DNA of 64,000 nucleotides from JBMNMU01 sp050953505 (GCA_050953505.1 JBMNMU010000001.1:2294001-2358000), one strand, 5' to 3'; shown: positions 17,014 through 26,311, counted from the first letter of the stretch. The notes: generated from the letters alone by a model not told the origin. A program made the numbers and translations.

Positions 17014-17535
17014 ATGATTAGAGAAGTCATCGTGGTGGAGGGTAGAGATGATGAGGCCGCAGTTAAAAGAGCTGTGGATGCCCAGACTATAGCCACCCAT
17101 GGATACGGCATAAAAAAACAAACAATTGACTTGATAAAAAAGGCATATAGGGAAAGAGGAATTATAATATTCACAGATCCTGATTTTGCAGGAGAAAAAA
17201 TAAGAGCGAAGCTTACAGAACGCTTTCCTGAAGCCAAACAAGCTTATTTACCCCGGACTGAAGCAGAAAAAGACGGGGATATTGGTATTGAAAATGCTAC
17301 ACCGGAGAATATAAGAGAAGCCTTATCAAAAGCAAGGTTTGCCACCATGAAAAAAGAAGTTATATTTACTAAAGAGGATATGATAAAACATGGCCTTGTA
17401 GGTGTTCCAGGAGCCGCGGAAAAGAGAGACAAGCTGGGAAAGGCCTTGGGAATAGGCTATGGAAACAGTAAGGTATTTTTAAATAGACTCAATCAATTTG
17501 GAGTCACAAGGCAAGAATTCGAGGAAAACATATGA
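17014..17535 (+). CDS. rnmV: ribonuclease M5
   Basis: 173 residues with an N-terminal TOPRIM domain: VVEGRDDEAAVKRA (catalytic Glu), ATHGYGI, and IIIFTDPDFAGEKIR (DxD). The M5 motif AYLPRTEAEKDGDIGIENA follows. RNase M5 matures the 5S rRNA precursor. The gene overlaps ksgA by 4 bases (ATGA), the pairing seen in most Firmicutes. TAGGAG precedes the ATG. Confidence 0.95.
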   Translation: MIREVIVVEGRDDEAAVKRAVDAQTIATHGYGIKKQTIDLIKKAYRERGIIIFTDPDFAGEKIRAKLTERFPEAKQAYLPRTEAEKDGDIGIENATPENIREALSKARFATMKKEVIFTKEDMIKHGLVGVPGAAEKRDKLGKALGIGYGNSKVFLNRLNQFGVTRQEFEENI

Positions 17536-18410
17536 ATCTGCATTCACCTGCAACAATTAGAAAAATCAAGGAAAAATATGGGTTTAAGCTGTCAAAGAGC
17601 TTAGGTCAAAATTTCCTTATAGATAAAAATATTATTGACAAAATCATCGAAGGGTCTTCTATGGGAGCACAGGACTTGGTCATTGAAGTAGGCCCTGGAA
17701 TTGGGGTACTCACTTCAGCCGCTGCAGAGAAGGCGGGGAAGGTGATTGCCGTTGAGCTTGATAAAAACTTGATCCCCATTCTTAACGAAACCCTAAGGGA
17801 CCATGATAATATCGAAATTATCAATGAAGATATTTTAAAGGTTGATTTTAATCATTTATTGGAACAAAATCAGGTGATCAATGGTCAAAAAAGGGAAGGT
17901 GTAAAAATTATAGGCAACCTGCCCTATTATATTACCACTCCTATTATTATGAAACTATTAGAAGACAGGGTTCCGGCCCAAAGTATAACCATAATGCTTC
18001 AAAAGGAAGTGGCAGACCGGATAAAAGCCGGGCCTGGAACTAAAGCCTACGGGGCTCTTTCTGTGGCAGTGCAATATTATTGCACTGTTGCTCATGTGAC
18101 CCATGCACCAAAAGAAGTTTTCGTGCCACGGCCTAAGGTAGATTCCACAGTTATCAGATTGGATATCAGAAAGGACAAGCCGGTGGAGTTACTAAGGGAA
18201 GCCTCTTTTTTTGCTGTCATTAAAGCGGGATTTGGCCAGCGTAGAAAGACCTTGCTAAACTCCCTGGTTGGAGTTTATGGATTAACAAAGGATGAAGTGG
18301 CGGAAATCTTAAACAGCGCCCAAATCGACCCCATTAGAAGAGCTGAGACCTTAAGCATACAAGAATTTGCAAACATAGCCAATAGGGTGTCTCAATTCAA
18401 GGGTGTCTGA
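17532..18410 (+). CDS. rsmA: 16S rRNA (adenine1518-N6/adenine1519-N6)-dimethyltransferase
   Basis: 292 residues with the KsgA signature: KSLGQNFLIDKNIIDKI, SAM-binding VIEVGPGIGVLT, VIAVELDKNLIPIL, catalytic IGNLPYYITTPI and the VFVPRPKVDSTV region. It dimethylates two adenines in helix 45 of 16S rRNA. Coupled to rnmV by a 4-base overlap. The stop codon lies in a GGTGTCTGACACC palindrome, so the last residues (KGV) are encoded by that repeat. Confidence 0.97.
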   Translation: MNLHSPATIRKIKEKYGFKLSKSLGQNFLIDKNIIDKIIEGSSMGAQDLVIEVGPGIGVLTSAAAEKAGKVIAVELDKNLIPILNETLRDHDNIEIINEDILKVDFNHLLEQNQVINGQKREGVKIIGNLPYYITTPIIMKLLEDRVPAQSITIMLQKEVADRIKAGPGTKAYGALSVAVQYYCTVAHVTHAPKEVFVPRPKVDSTVIRLDIRKDKPVELLREASFFAVIKAGFGQRRKTLLNSLVGVYGLTKDEVAEILNSAQIDPIRRAETLSIQEFANIANRVSQFKGV

Positions 18411-18470
18411 CACCAAGAAAACTAGAAAGGGTGTCTGACATTATTATCGCGGTAAATGGTGTCAGACACC
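18402..18470. repeat. GGTGTCTGACACC palindrome cluster / terminator of rsmA
   Basis: One 13-base palindrome at 18402-18414 overlaps the rsmA stop. A second copy (18430-18440) pairs perfectly over 11 bp with 18460-18470 across a 19-base loop and is followed by TTATATTTTG. Probable terminator built from repeat units. Confidence 0.7.
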
Positions 18471-18526
18471 TTATATTTTGACATCATTATCATGAAATTT
18501 TAGCAAACTGGAAGGAAAATAACCCG

Positions 18527-20506
18527 ATGAAATCTTTTTTCACGAAGTATTTACATAATTCAATTACACTTTGTATATTATTAGCTATTACTCTAAATTT
18601 TACCATAGAATCCATCAGTAGACGTTCAATACACAATGGAATAGACTACTTACTGGATTCACCCATGACTTTTTTTTATAATGCCTTTATTATATTTGCA
18701 ACTCTGTCTGTTGCGTTTTTAGTAAAACGCCGGATTTTCGTTTATGTAGTGGTGAGCATATTTTGGCTTGCTACAGGGATTACCAATGGTATTATATTAG
18801 GCTTTAGAACAACGCCCTTTACAGTGACGGATTTGTCATTACTGGAATCGGGAATATCTATTATTCCCAATTATCTTTCAACAAACCAAATGATATTAGC
18901 AGGGTCTATTACAGTTGCTTTAATCATCGCTTTGGTGCTTGTTTTCATATTTATGCCAAAGCATAAGGAGAAAGTCAGCTTCAAAAGAAGTATCGCAGGC
19001 CTTCTCATTATAATCATTTCCCTTGCAGGTGTGACAAAGATAGCTATTGAAAGGGACTGGGTATCTACCTTTTTTGGTAACCTAAATTATGCCTATAGGG
19101 ACTATGGATTTCCTTATTGTTTTATTAATACATGGCTAAATACAGGAATTGACGCCACAAAGGATTACTCAGAGGATAAAATGCTTAGTATCTTTCCTGA
19201 GGAAATGCTGAATCAAGAGCAAGGCCTCATCCCCGTGTGGAATCCGGAAAATACCAATACCAAGGAAATGCCAAACATCATCATGCTTCAGCTAGAATCA
19301 TTTTTTGATCCCACCTTGGTGAAAGGGCTGACATTCTCACAGGATCCCGTACCCAATTTTAGACGACTAAAAGAAGAACGCTCATCGGGATTTCTTACGG
19401 TACCATCTATAGGAGCAGGTACGGCTAATACAGAATTCGAGATTTTATCCGGCATGAGTGTACGATTTTTTGGGCCAGGAGAATATCCTTACAAATCTGT
19501 ATTAAAGAAAACTACGACAGAAACCATAGCTTACAATTTAAAGCAGCTTGGGTATTCAGCCCATGCTATACATAACCACCGAGGAGCATTCTATGGGCGA
19601 AATGATGTATTTGCCCATTTAGGATTTGATACCTTTACCTCCATGGAATATATGAATAATGTCATCAAAACGCCTAGGAATTGGGCGAAGGATGGGGTGT
19701 TGACTGGAGAAATTTTGACAGCGCTTGAATCTACGGAGGAACAGGATTTTATCTACACAATATCAGTTCAGGGACACGGACAGTATCCAGGGAAAAAGGT
19801 ATATAAAGAGCCACAGGTGACCTGCGCAGGAATAGAGACAAAAGCCCAATCAAATGCGTTTGAGTACTATGTGCAGCAAATTTATGAAATGGACGCTTTT
19901 GTAGGTGAGTTAGTTGAAGCTTTAGAGGCCCTTGAAGAAGAAACTGTTTTGGTGCTCTTTGGTGACCATTTACCTAGCTTGGATCTTGCACCGCACAAGC
20001 TAGTGAATGGCTCCGTTTATGAAACAGAATATGTTATATGGAGCAGCTTCCCTATGGAAAAAGAGGATAAAAATTTACATGCATACCAGTTAAGCGCAGA
20101 GGTACTAGATCGATTAGATATTCACCAAGGCGTTATGACAAAGTATCATCAAAACTTTAGAGAGGATCCTCAGTACCTGTCCAACCTGAAAGCCCTACAG
20201 TACGATATGCTATATGGAAAAAATTATATATATGGAGGGAGAAATCCCTTCTTACCCACAAAATTAAAAATGGGGGTAAAGGATATCCGGGTGGATGAAG
20301 TACTAAAAATCGGTGAAAAATATTACATAAAAGGACAAAACTTCACACCCTTCAGTAAAATTTCCATAAATGAAAAGGTTCTAGATACCATTTTCCTTGG
20401 TCCTAGCATTCTAGGCCTTTTGGAAGATGTAGATCCGAAGAATGTAAGCGAGATGAAGGTCAGCCAGGTAGAAAAGAACAAAGAAATCCTAAGCACCACA
20501 GAATAA
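18527..20506 (+). CDS. LTA synthase family (LtaS-like) membrane sulfatase/phosphoglycerol transferase
   Basis: 659 residues. Five membrane spans in residues 1-190 are followed by an extracytoplasmic sulfatase-fold domain (about 245-560). Key motifs: PNIIMLQLESFFDP (metal Glu), GAGTANTEFEILSG with the catalytic Thr, HNHRGAFYGRN and LFGDHLPSL. This is the LtaS/alkaline-phosphatase superfamily that polymerises or transfers glycerol phosphate from phosphatidylglycerol. A C-terminal extension of about 90 residues follows the sulfatase domain. ATG follows GGAAGGA. It stands alone, ahead of tandem R1 copies. Confidence 0.88.
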   Translation: MKSFFTKYLHNSITLCILLAITLNFTIESISRRSIHNGIDYLLDSPMTFFYNAFIIFATLSVAFLVKRRIFVYVVVSIFWLATGITNGIILGFRTTPFTVTDLSLLESGISIIPNYLSTNQMILAGSITVALIIALVLVFIFMPKHKEKVSFKRSIAGLLIIIISLAGVTKIAIERDWVSTFFGNLNYAYRDYGFPYCFINTWLNTGIDATKDYSEDKMLSIFPEEMLNQEQGLIPVWNPENTNTKEMPNIIMLQLESFFDPTLVKGLTFSQDPVPNFRRLKEERSSGFLTVPSIGAGTANTEFEILSGMSVRFFGPGEYPYKSVLKKTTTETIAYNLKQLGYSAHAIHNHRGAFYGRNDVFAHLGFDTFTSMEYMNNVIKTPRNWAKDGVLTGEILTALESTEEQDFIYTISVQGHGQYPGKKVYKEPQVTCAGIETKAQSNAFEYYVQQIYEMDAFVGELVEALEALEEETVLVLFGDHLPSLDLAPHKLVNGSVYETEYVIWSSFPMEKEDKNLHAYQLSAEVLDRLDIHQGVMTKYHQNFREDPQYLSNLKALQYDMLYGKNYIYGGRNPFLPTKLKMGVKDIRVDEVLKIGEKYYIKGQNFTPFSKISINEKVLDTIFLGPSILGLLEDVDPKNVSEMKVSQVEKNKEILSTTE

Positions 20507-20509
20507 CCC

Positions 20510-20613
20510 CAGCCACCAGCCCGAGAGATGATTGGCCGTGGCTGGCGCAAAAACTGCCATAGACCGAGAGATGATTGGCCGTGGCTGGATGAAGATTGGC
20601 TGCGGTTAGCTGG
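20510..20613. repeat. R1 elements, two tandem direct copies plus one degenerate unit (copy c)
   Basis: Cores at 20521-20545 and 20562-20588 in the same direction (variant GGCCGTGGCTGG), and a decayed third unit at 20593-20613. They lie directly after the LtaS-like gene. Confidence 0.85.
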
Positions 20614-20649
20614 TTCTGCGGTTGCAAAGATTAAATAAGGTGTACTGCT

Positions 20650-21294
20650 ATGACAGATTCCAAAAAGAATTATACTTACATATTGGTTTGTGAGGACGGC
20701 ACCCTATACACCGGCTGGACCAATGACCTGGAAAAAAGGCTAGCGGCTCATAACAAGGGAGAAGGCGCCAAATATACAAGAAGCCGGCTTCCCGTGCGAC
20801 TGGTATATAGTGAATGTTTTGAGAATAAACAAGATGCTATGCGGCGAGAATATAAAATAAAAAGAATGAACAGAAAAAAGAAGCTAGATCTAATTAAAGG
20901 AGGAAAAAGCGCAATGAGAAAAATCGTTTCAACGAAGGCAGCGCCAGCTGCAATTGGCCCCTATTCCCAAGGTAATATTTACGGTAATCTAATTTTCACC
21001 TCAGGACAGGTTCCTCTAGACCCGGTTACGGGGGAAATAGTTGGATCTACTGTGGAAGAGCAAACTGAGCAGGTGCTAAAAAATGTTAAGGCTATTTTAG
21101 AAGAGGCGGGAAGCTCAATGGACAAAGTGCTAAAAACAACGGTTTTTATTAAGGATATGAATGATTTCGCCGTGATTAATGAAATATACGCAAAGTACTT
21201 TACTGAAGGAGCATATCCATCAAGATCTGCGGTAGAAGTGTCCAGATTACCAAAGGACGTTCTGGTAGAGATAGAGACCATAGCCTATCTGTAA
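20650..21294 (+). CDS. GIY-YIG nuclease-like domain fused in frame to RidA
   Basis: 214 residues. Residues 1-85 form a GIY-YIG domain of the UPF0213/YhbQ type (YTYILVCEDGTLYTGWT, conserved Arg in EKRLAAHN, and CFENKQDAMRREYKIKRM). Residues 89-214 are a complete RidA protein (KIVSTKAAPAAIGPYSQG ... IETIAYL), the enamine/imine deaminase that protects PLP enzymes. No stop separates them, but the RidA part has its own strong ribosome site and ATG (20914). Two products are likely: the fusion and free RidA. The nuclease family has no firm biochemical role. Confidence 0.85.
   Translation: MTDSKKNYTYILVCEDGTLYTGWTNDLEKRLAAHNKGEGAKYTRSRLPVRLVYSECFENKQDAMRREYKIKRMNRKKKLDLIKGGKSAMRKIVSTKAAPAAIGPYSQGNIYGNLIFTSGQVPLDPVTGEIVGSTVEEQTEQVLKNVKAILEEAGSSMDKVLKTTVFIKDMNDFAVINEIYAKYFTEGAYPSRSAVEVSRLPKDVLVEIETIAYL
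20896..20916 (+). promoter_or_regulatory. ridA: internal ribosome site and ATG for free RidA
   Basis: AAAGGAGG at 20896-20903, then 10 bases, then ATG 20914-20916, in frame with the GIY-YIG domain. Translation from here gives a 126-residue RidA of normal length (20914-21294). Confidence 0.75.
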
Positions 21295-21369
21295 TTTACA
21301 ATAATGGGCAACTTTAAAATAATGTGAAACTAAGATGAAAATGAGCTACATTTTCGGGAGGAGGGTTTG

Positions 21370-21507
21370 ATGAAGGTAGAGACCATAGAAGAAATTGCCA
21401 AGAGAATAGGTCAACAAAAGGGCAAAAATAATCTAAATAAGAAAATTTCTAAGCAAGGTGGCTTACTGATAAAGCTACTCCTTAGCGCTAGTAAGAATAA
21501 GAAATAG
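21370..21507 (+). CDS. small basic protein, 45 residues, unknown
   Basis: ATG 21370 is preceded by GGGAGGAGGG, one of the strongest ribosome sites in the window, and the frame runs to a TAG at 21505. The product begins MKVETIEEIAKRIGQQKGK and ends in a Leu-rich then Lys-rich tail (LLIKLLLSASKNKK). The stop overlaps the ribosome site of the next gene. I do not recognise the family. The good start signals and tight spacing argue that it is real. Confidence 0.6.
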   Translation: MKVETIEEIAKRIGQQKGKNNLNKKISKQGGLLIKLLLSASKNKK

Positions 21508-21517
21508 GAGAAACCCC

Positions 21518-21889
21518 ATGTCAAATACTATGAAACTGCTAGCTCGCATACTAATTATATTACTGTTAATGGTGATAGGTGCCTGGCTCAATGCACAGCT
21601 GAGTCAGGCAGCAGGGCTAGGACCCCTTTCCAACATCATCATCTATGCCGTATATCTTCTCATTGGAATTACAGCAGGATCCGCAGTAAACCCTAGATTC
21701 ACAAAGCCTAAAAACAAAGGCCTGTACATAATTCCTGTATTAATATTTGCTATTATCGGCGCCCAATGGTTCTTTTATCCCATCTTTCCTGTGACGGCGA
21801 TACCTTTAGGAATTGGGAGCTACTTAATGCAATTTTCTAATCTTTCATGGTCTTTGGCCGGCATTTTTTTAAATTTGGCTTTCCGATAA
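21518..21889 (+). CDS. small integral membrane protein, unknown
   Basis: 123 residues with three to four membrane spans (ILIILLLMVIGAWLNA, IIIYAVYLLIGITAGSAV, IIPVLIFAIIGAQWFF and a C-terminal hydrophobic segment). TAGGAG precedes the ATG by 7 bases, and it follows the 45-residue gene by 10 bases, so the pair form a small operon. No family recognised. Confidence 0.7.
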   Translation: MSNTMKLLARILIILLLMVIGAWLNAQLSQAAGLGPLSNIIIYAVYLLIGITAGSAVNPRFTKPKNKGLYIIPVLIFAIIGAQWFFYPIFPVTAIPLGIGSYLMQFSNLSWSLAGIFLNLAFR

Positions 21890-22000
21890 GCCAATAGACG
21901 GTTTCTATTCTAATTTACCTTGGAGTTTTCGTTAATAATTAATAGACGATACATAATATTATTATTAATAATAAGCGGGAGCAGAAAGGGAGCAAGAGAA

Positions 22001-22702
22001 ATGCCGATACTGAAAACGCTAAATTTATCAAAGATATACCAAATGGGAGAGGTTCAGGTTGTCGCTCTTTCCAATGCTTCCTTTTCCATCGAAGAAGGGG
22101 AGTTTGTGGTCATATTAGGGCCCAGTGGCTCCGGAAAAAGCACACTGCTCAATCTAATTGGCGGCATGGATGAGCCCACGTCCGGAAGCATATGGGTGGA
22201 AGGAAAAGAGATAACAAAATTCAATGAAAGCAAGCTCACAGATTACAGACGGGATCAGGTGGGCTTTGTTTTTCAGTTTTACAACATTATGGGTAACCTT
22301 ACGGCAGAGGAAAATGTAGAGCTTGCGACAGAGCTCGCAGAAAACCCCTTACCAATATCCCAAATCTTAAAGGAAGTGGGCCTATGGGAGAGAAGAGATC
22401 ATTTTCCGTCTCAGCTGAGTGGTGGCGAGCAGCAAAGGGTATCCATCGCAAGAGCAGTAGCAAAGAATCCAAAGATTTTACTTTGCGATGAGCCTACGGG
22501 AGCACTAGATTACGAAACAGGGATAGCCATACTAGATTTGCTGAAACGGCTCAACCGTGAAATGGGAAAAACTGTGATTATCATTACCCACAATGCAGAT
22601 ATTGCGTTGATGGCAGACAGGGTCATTAAGATGCGAAGCGGAGAAATTATTTGGAACAAGCTAAATCCTAACCCCATGAATGTTGAGGATATTAAGTGGT
22701 AA
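22001..22702 (+). CDS. ABC transporter ATP-binding protein (MacB/LolD-type exporter)
   Basis: 233 residues from ATG 22001 (AAAGGGAG upstream; a TTG 81 bases earlier lacks a ribosome site). Walker A GPSGSGKST, Q-loop FVFQFYNIM, signature LSGGEQQRVSIARAVA, Walker B ILLCDEPTGALD and H-loop IIITHN are all intact. The TGALD D-loop is typical of the MacB/LolD/FtsE branch. Its stop overlaps the permease start (TAATG). Confidence 0.93.
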   Translation: MPILKTLNLSKIYQMGEVQVVALSNASFSIEEGEFVVILGPSGSGKSTLLNLIGGMDEPTSGSIWVEGKEITKFNESKLTDYRRDQVGFVFQFYNIMGNLTAEENVELATELAENPLPISQILKEVGLWERRDHFPSQLSGGEQQRVSIARAVAKNPKILLCDEPTGALDYETGIAILDLLKRLNREMGKTVIIITHNADIALMADRVIKMRSGEIIWNKLNPNPMNVEDIKW

Positions 22703-25056
22703 TGAGAAAAATAAACACCATGCTTTTTCGCATGATTTTGAAATCAAAAGCTCAATTTTTTGCAGTGCTGGTTGTAATTATAATCGGCATTTGTACCTTT
22801 GTTTCATTGAACATGACTGGAATAAACCTGGGGCAAACGGTGGAAACCTATTATAAGGACAATGAGTTCCCGGACCTATTTCTAGGGGCCACCAGGGTGC
22901 CTTATAAAAAGGTAGAAGAGTTAACCTTGATTGAGGGTGTTGATAAGGCCATGGGTAGAATTTCCCTAGATGTGCCAGTGGTTACAGAAACAATGGACGA
23001 ACGAGTAACTATAAGGCTTATTACGACGAAGGGTAAACAAGATGAATTGAGTAAGCCCACTTTTATTGAGGGAGGCCCCCTTTCCCATAGGGGGAAGGAA
23101 ATCCTACTATTACAGCAGTTTGCAGAGGCAAGGAACATCACAATAGGCGATGAAATAAAGGTCCAGGTGGAAGGGTTACAACAAAGCCTAGAAGTAGTAG
23201 GAATCGTAGCCAATCCAGAATATGTTTACCTCATCGAAAATGTGCAATCCATGCTGCCCTCAGAGGGGAGCTTTGGCGTAGGCTATATATCTGAAAGCTT
23301 TGGCCAGCAAATATCGGGGCTTTTGGGCAGCTATAATGAGGTATTGGTGCAATATGCAGGAAATGTAGATGAAGAGGCTTTAATAGACAAGATACAAGAG
23401 AAATTGGACTCCTTTGGCCTTAAACAGGTAGTAAAGCAGGATGAGCAGCTAAGCTATGCCCTTGTATCGGAAGAAGTGAAAGGCATTAATACTATGGCGG
23501 AGTCATTACCCCTGCTGTTTTTATTTGTAGCGGGCTTGATATTAATGATGATGCTAAGCCGTATGGTTAAAAAAGATCGCATCAAAATTGGTGTTCTAAA
23601 GGCTATGGGATATTCAAGATTACAGATTCTTTCTCATTATGTAAAGTATGCACTGGTTGCTGGTGTAATAGGAGGCTTGCTAGGGTCTGTTATGGGAATG
23701 TTTTTAGCTGGTGCCTTGACCAAGATGCTTCTTCAATTTTTTAATATCCCTTTATTAAAGCTGGAATTCTATTATTCTTATATTCTCCTGGGCATATTTC
23801 TTTCCTGTATTTTTTGCGCCATTTCAGGCATTATTGGAGCTAGGGGAATTTTGAAAATTACTCCCGCTGAGGCCATGAAAAAGGAGGCGCCAAAGGCAGG
23901 GAAAAGAATTTTTCTTGAAAAACTGCCTTTCTTTTGGAAAAGGCTATCTTTTAGCAATAAGCTTGTATCAAAAAATATTTTCCGAAACAAGAAAAGAACT
24001 ATTTTTGTTTTAGCCGGAGTCATGCTCACCTATGGGATGATGCTTTTTACTGCCAGCATGCCAGATGTGGTAGATCAGATGATGATAAAGCATTTTGATG
24101 AGTTTCAAACAATGGATTACGATATCAGCTTCAAAAACCCAGTGTCCAAGAATGCCATTCAAGATATGAAACACCTGATAGAAGTAGACGATATAGAAGG
24201 AAAGCTTGAATACCCCTTTGAGCTTACAAATGGAAATATAAAAAAGGGTGTAAGCATAATCGGCATTGTCACTGACACTTCATTTTATTCCTTCAAAGAC
24301 CCGAAAGGGGAAAAACTCAGCCTTACTGGCAAAGGCATACTTCTATCGGAAAATTTAGCTTCCAGTTTAAAAGTTGATGTAGGCGAGAGAATTTTAGTTA
24401 AAAATCCCATACCTGGTAAGGATGATGTTTATCTAACAGTAGAAGGTATTGTTAAACAGGCGATGGGTATAAATGCTTATATGGAAATTAACAGCATGGG
24501 AGAGCTACTTTTAGAAAAGAACATGATTACTGGAGTACTCGTTAATTCCTCTGATCCGGAAATCCATCAAAAGCTGCTAGAAGCACCTAATATCGCCTCC
24601 GTCATGTCAACAGAGGACATGATGTCAGTTTATGAAGAATATACAGAAATGATTATGATGTCCATGGGCTTTATGGTTGTTCTTTCTGGGGTGTTAGGCT
24701 TTGCCATCGTGTACAATGCAACTATAGTGAGCATAAATGAACGGGAGATGGAGTTGTCCTCCTTAAGGGTACTGGGATTTAGCAAATGGCAAATATTCAA
24801 GATGATATTGAAGGAGAACAATATTATAATGGCAGTAGGAATTCTTTTGGGCATACCAGTGGGAGATGTATTTTTGTCCTATGCTTCTCAGGTTTACCAA
24901 ACGGATATGTACACCCTTGATATGACCCCTACATTTGTAGCGGGAATTGGCGCAGCTATTGCTACGATAATTTTTATTATATTCGCACAGTTAGCCACTT
25001 ACAAGAAGATTCAAGGTCTGGATTTTTTACAGGCTTTAAAAAATAGAGAATCCTAA
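22702..25056 (+). CDS. ABC transporter permease with two FtsX domains (MacB-like)
   Basis: 784 residues from ATG 22702. An N-terminal membrane helix is followed by a large extracytoplasmic MacB_PCD-like region (about 45-260), three membrane helices (about 265-385), a second N-terminal helix near 440, another extracytoplasmic region, and three C-terminal helices. The duplicated FtsX layout matches Gram-positive MacB-type mechanotransmission exporters for peptides, lipids or drugs. Substrate unknown. Coupled to the ATPase gene and followed by an adaptor gene 21 bases later. Confidence 0.9.
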   Translation: MRKINTMLFRMILKSKAQFFAVLVVIIIGICTFVSLNMTGINLGQTVETYYKDNEFPDLFLGATRVPYKKVEELTLIEGVDKAMGRISLDVPVVTETMDERVTIRLITTKGKQDELSKPTFIEGGPLSHRGKEILLLQQFAEARNITIGDEIKVQVEGLQQSLEVVGIVANPEYVYLIENVQSMLPSEGSFGVGYISESFGQQISGLLGSYNEVLVQYAGNVDEEALIDKIQEKLDSFGLKQVVKQDEQLSYALVSEEVKGINTMAESLPLLFLFVAGLILMMMLSRMVKKDRIKIGVLKAMGYSRLQILSHYVKYALVAGVIGGLLGSVMGMFLAGALTKMLLQFFNIPLLKLEFYYSYILLGIFLSCIFCAISGIIGARGILKITPAEAMKKEAPKAGKRIFLEKLPFFWKRLSFSNKLVSKNIFRNKKRTIFVLAGVMLTYGMMLFTASMPDVVDQMMIKHFDEFQTMDYDISFKNPVSKNAIQDMKHLIEVDDIEGKLEYPFELTNGNIKKGVSIIGIVTDTSFYSFKDPKGEKLSLTGKGILLSENLASSLKVDVGERILVKNPIPGKDDVYLTVEGIVKQAMGINAYMEINSMGELLLEKNMITGVLVNSSDPEIHQKLLEAPNIASVMSTEDMMSVYEEYTEMIMMSMGFMVVLSGVLGFAIVYNATIVSINEREMELSSLRVLGFSKWQIFKMILKENNIIMAVGILLGIPVGDVFLSYASQVYQTDMYTLDMTPTFVAGIGAAIATIIFIIFAQLATYKKIQGLDFLQALKNRES

Positions 25057-25077
25057 TGGAAGAAAGGAAAGACTACT

Positions 25078-26184
25078 ATGGCAAAGAATAGTAAAGGTAA
25101 AAATGGTAAGAAGGTAAGGGCCACAGTGGTGATTTTGGCGGTTATCCTGGTGGTTGGGGTAATTGCTGTAGCTAGTATTTATGGAAACAAGGTTCCGGTT
25201 AATTCTGCCCTAGTAGACACCGGCAGAGTGGAGCGTCTTATTGAAGAATCAGGCACGGTACAATCGGATAATACCATAATCGTTATGGCAGATAGGAGCG
25301 GAGAAATTCAGGAGGTTCATGGATCCGTAGGAGATAAGGTGAATGTGGGAACTTTGCTATCAACGGGCAAAGCCATGGCAGGAGCACAGTCCCAGACCCA
25401 AAGCATGAATTCAGAGTTAAAAGCCTTACAAATCCAGTACAACCAAGCGAAGGAGTCTGCAGAGAAAAACAGGGCACTTTATGAATTTGGTGCTCTCAGC
25501 TATGAGGAATATAATAGGTCTGTTATTGCAGCGGAACAGTTAGCAGCTCAAATATCCGCGTTGCAGCATGGAATTAACAGTCACAGAGAGTCAACATCGG
25601 TAACGGGAGCCAAATCCCCAATAACAGGAGTGATAACAGAGGTCTATGTGCATAAAGGTCAGGTTGTCCAAGGAGGGGCCCCTTTATTTGAAATATCAGA
25701 TTTAGAAAATATATATGTTGAAGTAGATCTCATGGCAGAGGATGCGGAATTGATTCAAGAGGGAGATTTGGTAAGGGTATCTAACCATGAGATGGGGTTT
25801 TTAGATGAGAATGCAAGGGTAAGAAAAATACACCCAAAGGCCAAAGACAAGGTGTCTGAGCTTGGCATCAGCCAAAAGAGAGTAACCGTTGAAGTAGCGC
25901 TAAGCGCTGATGAAGCTGTGCGGATAGGAAGCAGTCTTGATGTAGAAATCATCTTAGATCATAAGGAGGATGTGGTACGGGTAGATAAGCATTCCTTGTT
26001 CGAGATGGATGAAAGGTTTTATGTATATGTAATTCAGGAGGGGAAGGCTCATCTGAGGCAAGTAGAAAAGGGGCTAGAGGGTAAGGATTTTACAGAAATA
26101 AAGTCTGGGCTTTCAAAAGGGGAAAAAATAATAAAAACCCCAAGCAATGAGGTGGAAGATGGGGTTCGAGTGCAGGAACAATAA
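25078..26184 (+). CDS. membrane fusion/adaptor protein (HlyD/MacA family)
   Basis: 368 residues with one N-terminal membrane helix (VVILAVILVVGVIAVASIYG, about 17-38). A split biotinyl-lipoyl domain (VQSDNTIIVMADRSGEIQEVHGSVGDKV ... SPITGVITEVYVHKGQVVQGG) flanks a short coiled coil, then a beta-barrel. This is the adaptor of the three-gene MacAB-like export system 22001-26184. Ribosome site AAGGAAAG. Confidence 0.9.
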   Translation: MAKNSKGKNGKKVRATVVILAVILVVGVIAVASIYGNKVPVNSALVDTGRVERLIEESGTVQSDNTIIVMADRSGEIQEVHGSVGDKVNVGTLLSTGKAMAGAQSQTQSMNSELKALQIQYNQAKESAEKNRALYEFGALSYEEYNRSVIAAEQLAAQISALQHGINSHRESTSVTGAKSPITGVITEVYVHKGQVVQGGAPLFEISDLENIYVEVDLMAEDAELIQEGDLVRVSNHEMGFLDENARVRKIHPKAKDKVSELGISQKRVTVEVALSADEAVRIGSSLDVEIILDHKEDVVRVDKHSLFEMDERFYVYVIQEGKAHLRQVEKGLEGKDFTEIKSGLSKGEKIIKTPSNEVEDGVRVQEQ

Positions 26185-26277
26185 AACTGGGTAGATGTAA
26201 GGTAGGTTTTTAGAAGTCCCAAAAGAATATGCACTTTGGATTAGTGCCCAGCAAGGGCAACCATTATGAGGTTATTA

Positions 26278-26311
26278 AAGAAAAGCCCAAGGCTAGTTTA
26301 GTCCTTGGGCT
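26278..26311 (-). terminator. terminator of the Cys-rich membrane protein gene
   Basis: AGCCCAAGG/CCTTGGGCT, 9-bp stem with 10-base loop, followed on the minus strand by TTTTCTTT. The stop codon of the minus gene lies in the loop. It may also stop transcripts from the MacAB-like operon on the plus strand (ATTTTTTTT follows the hairpin). Confidence 0.75.
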
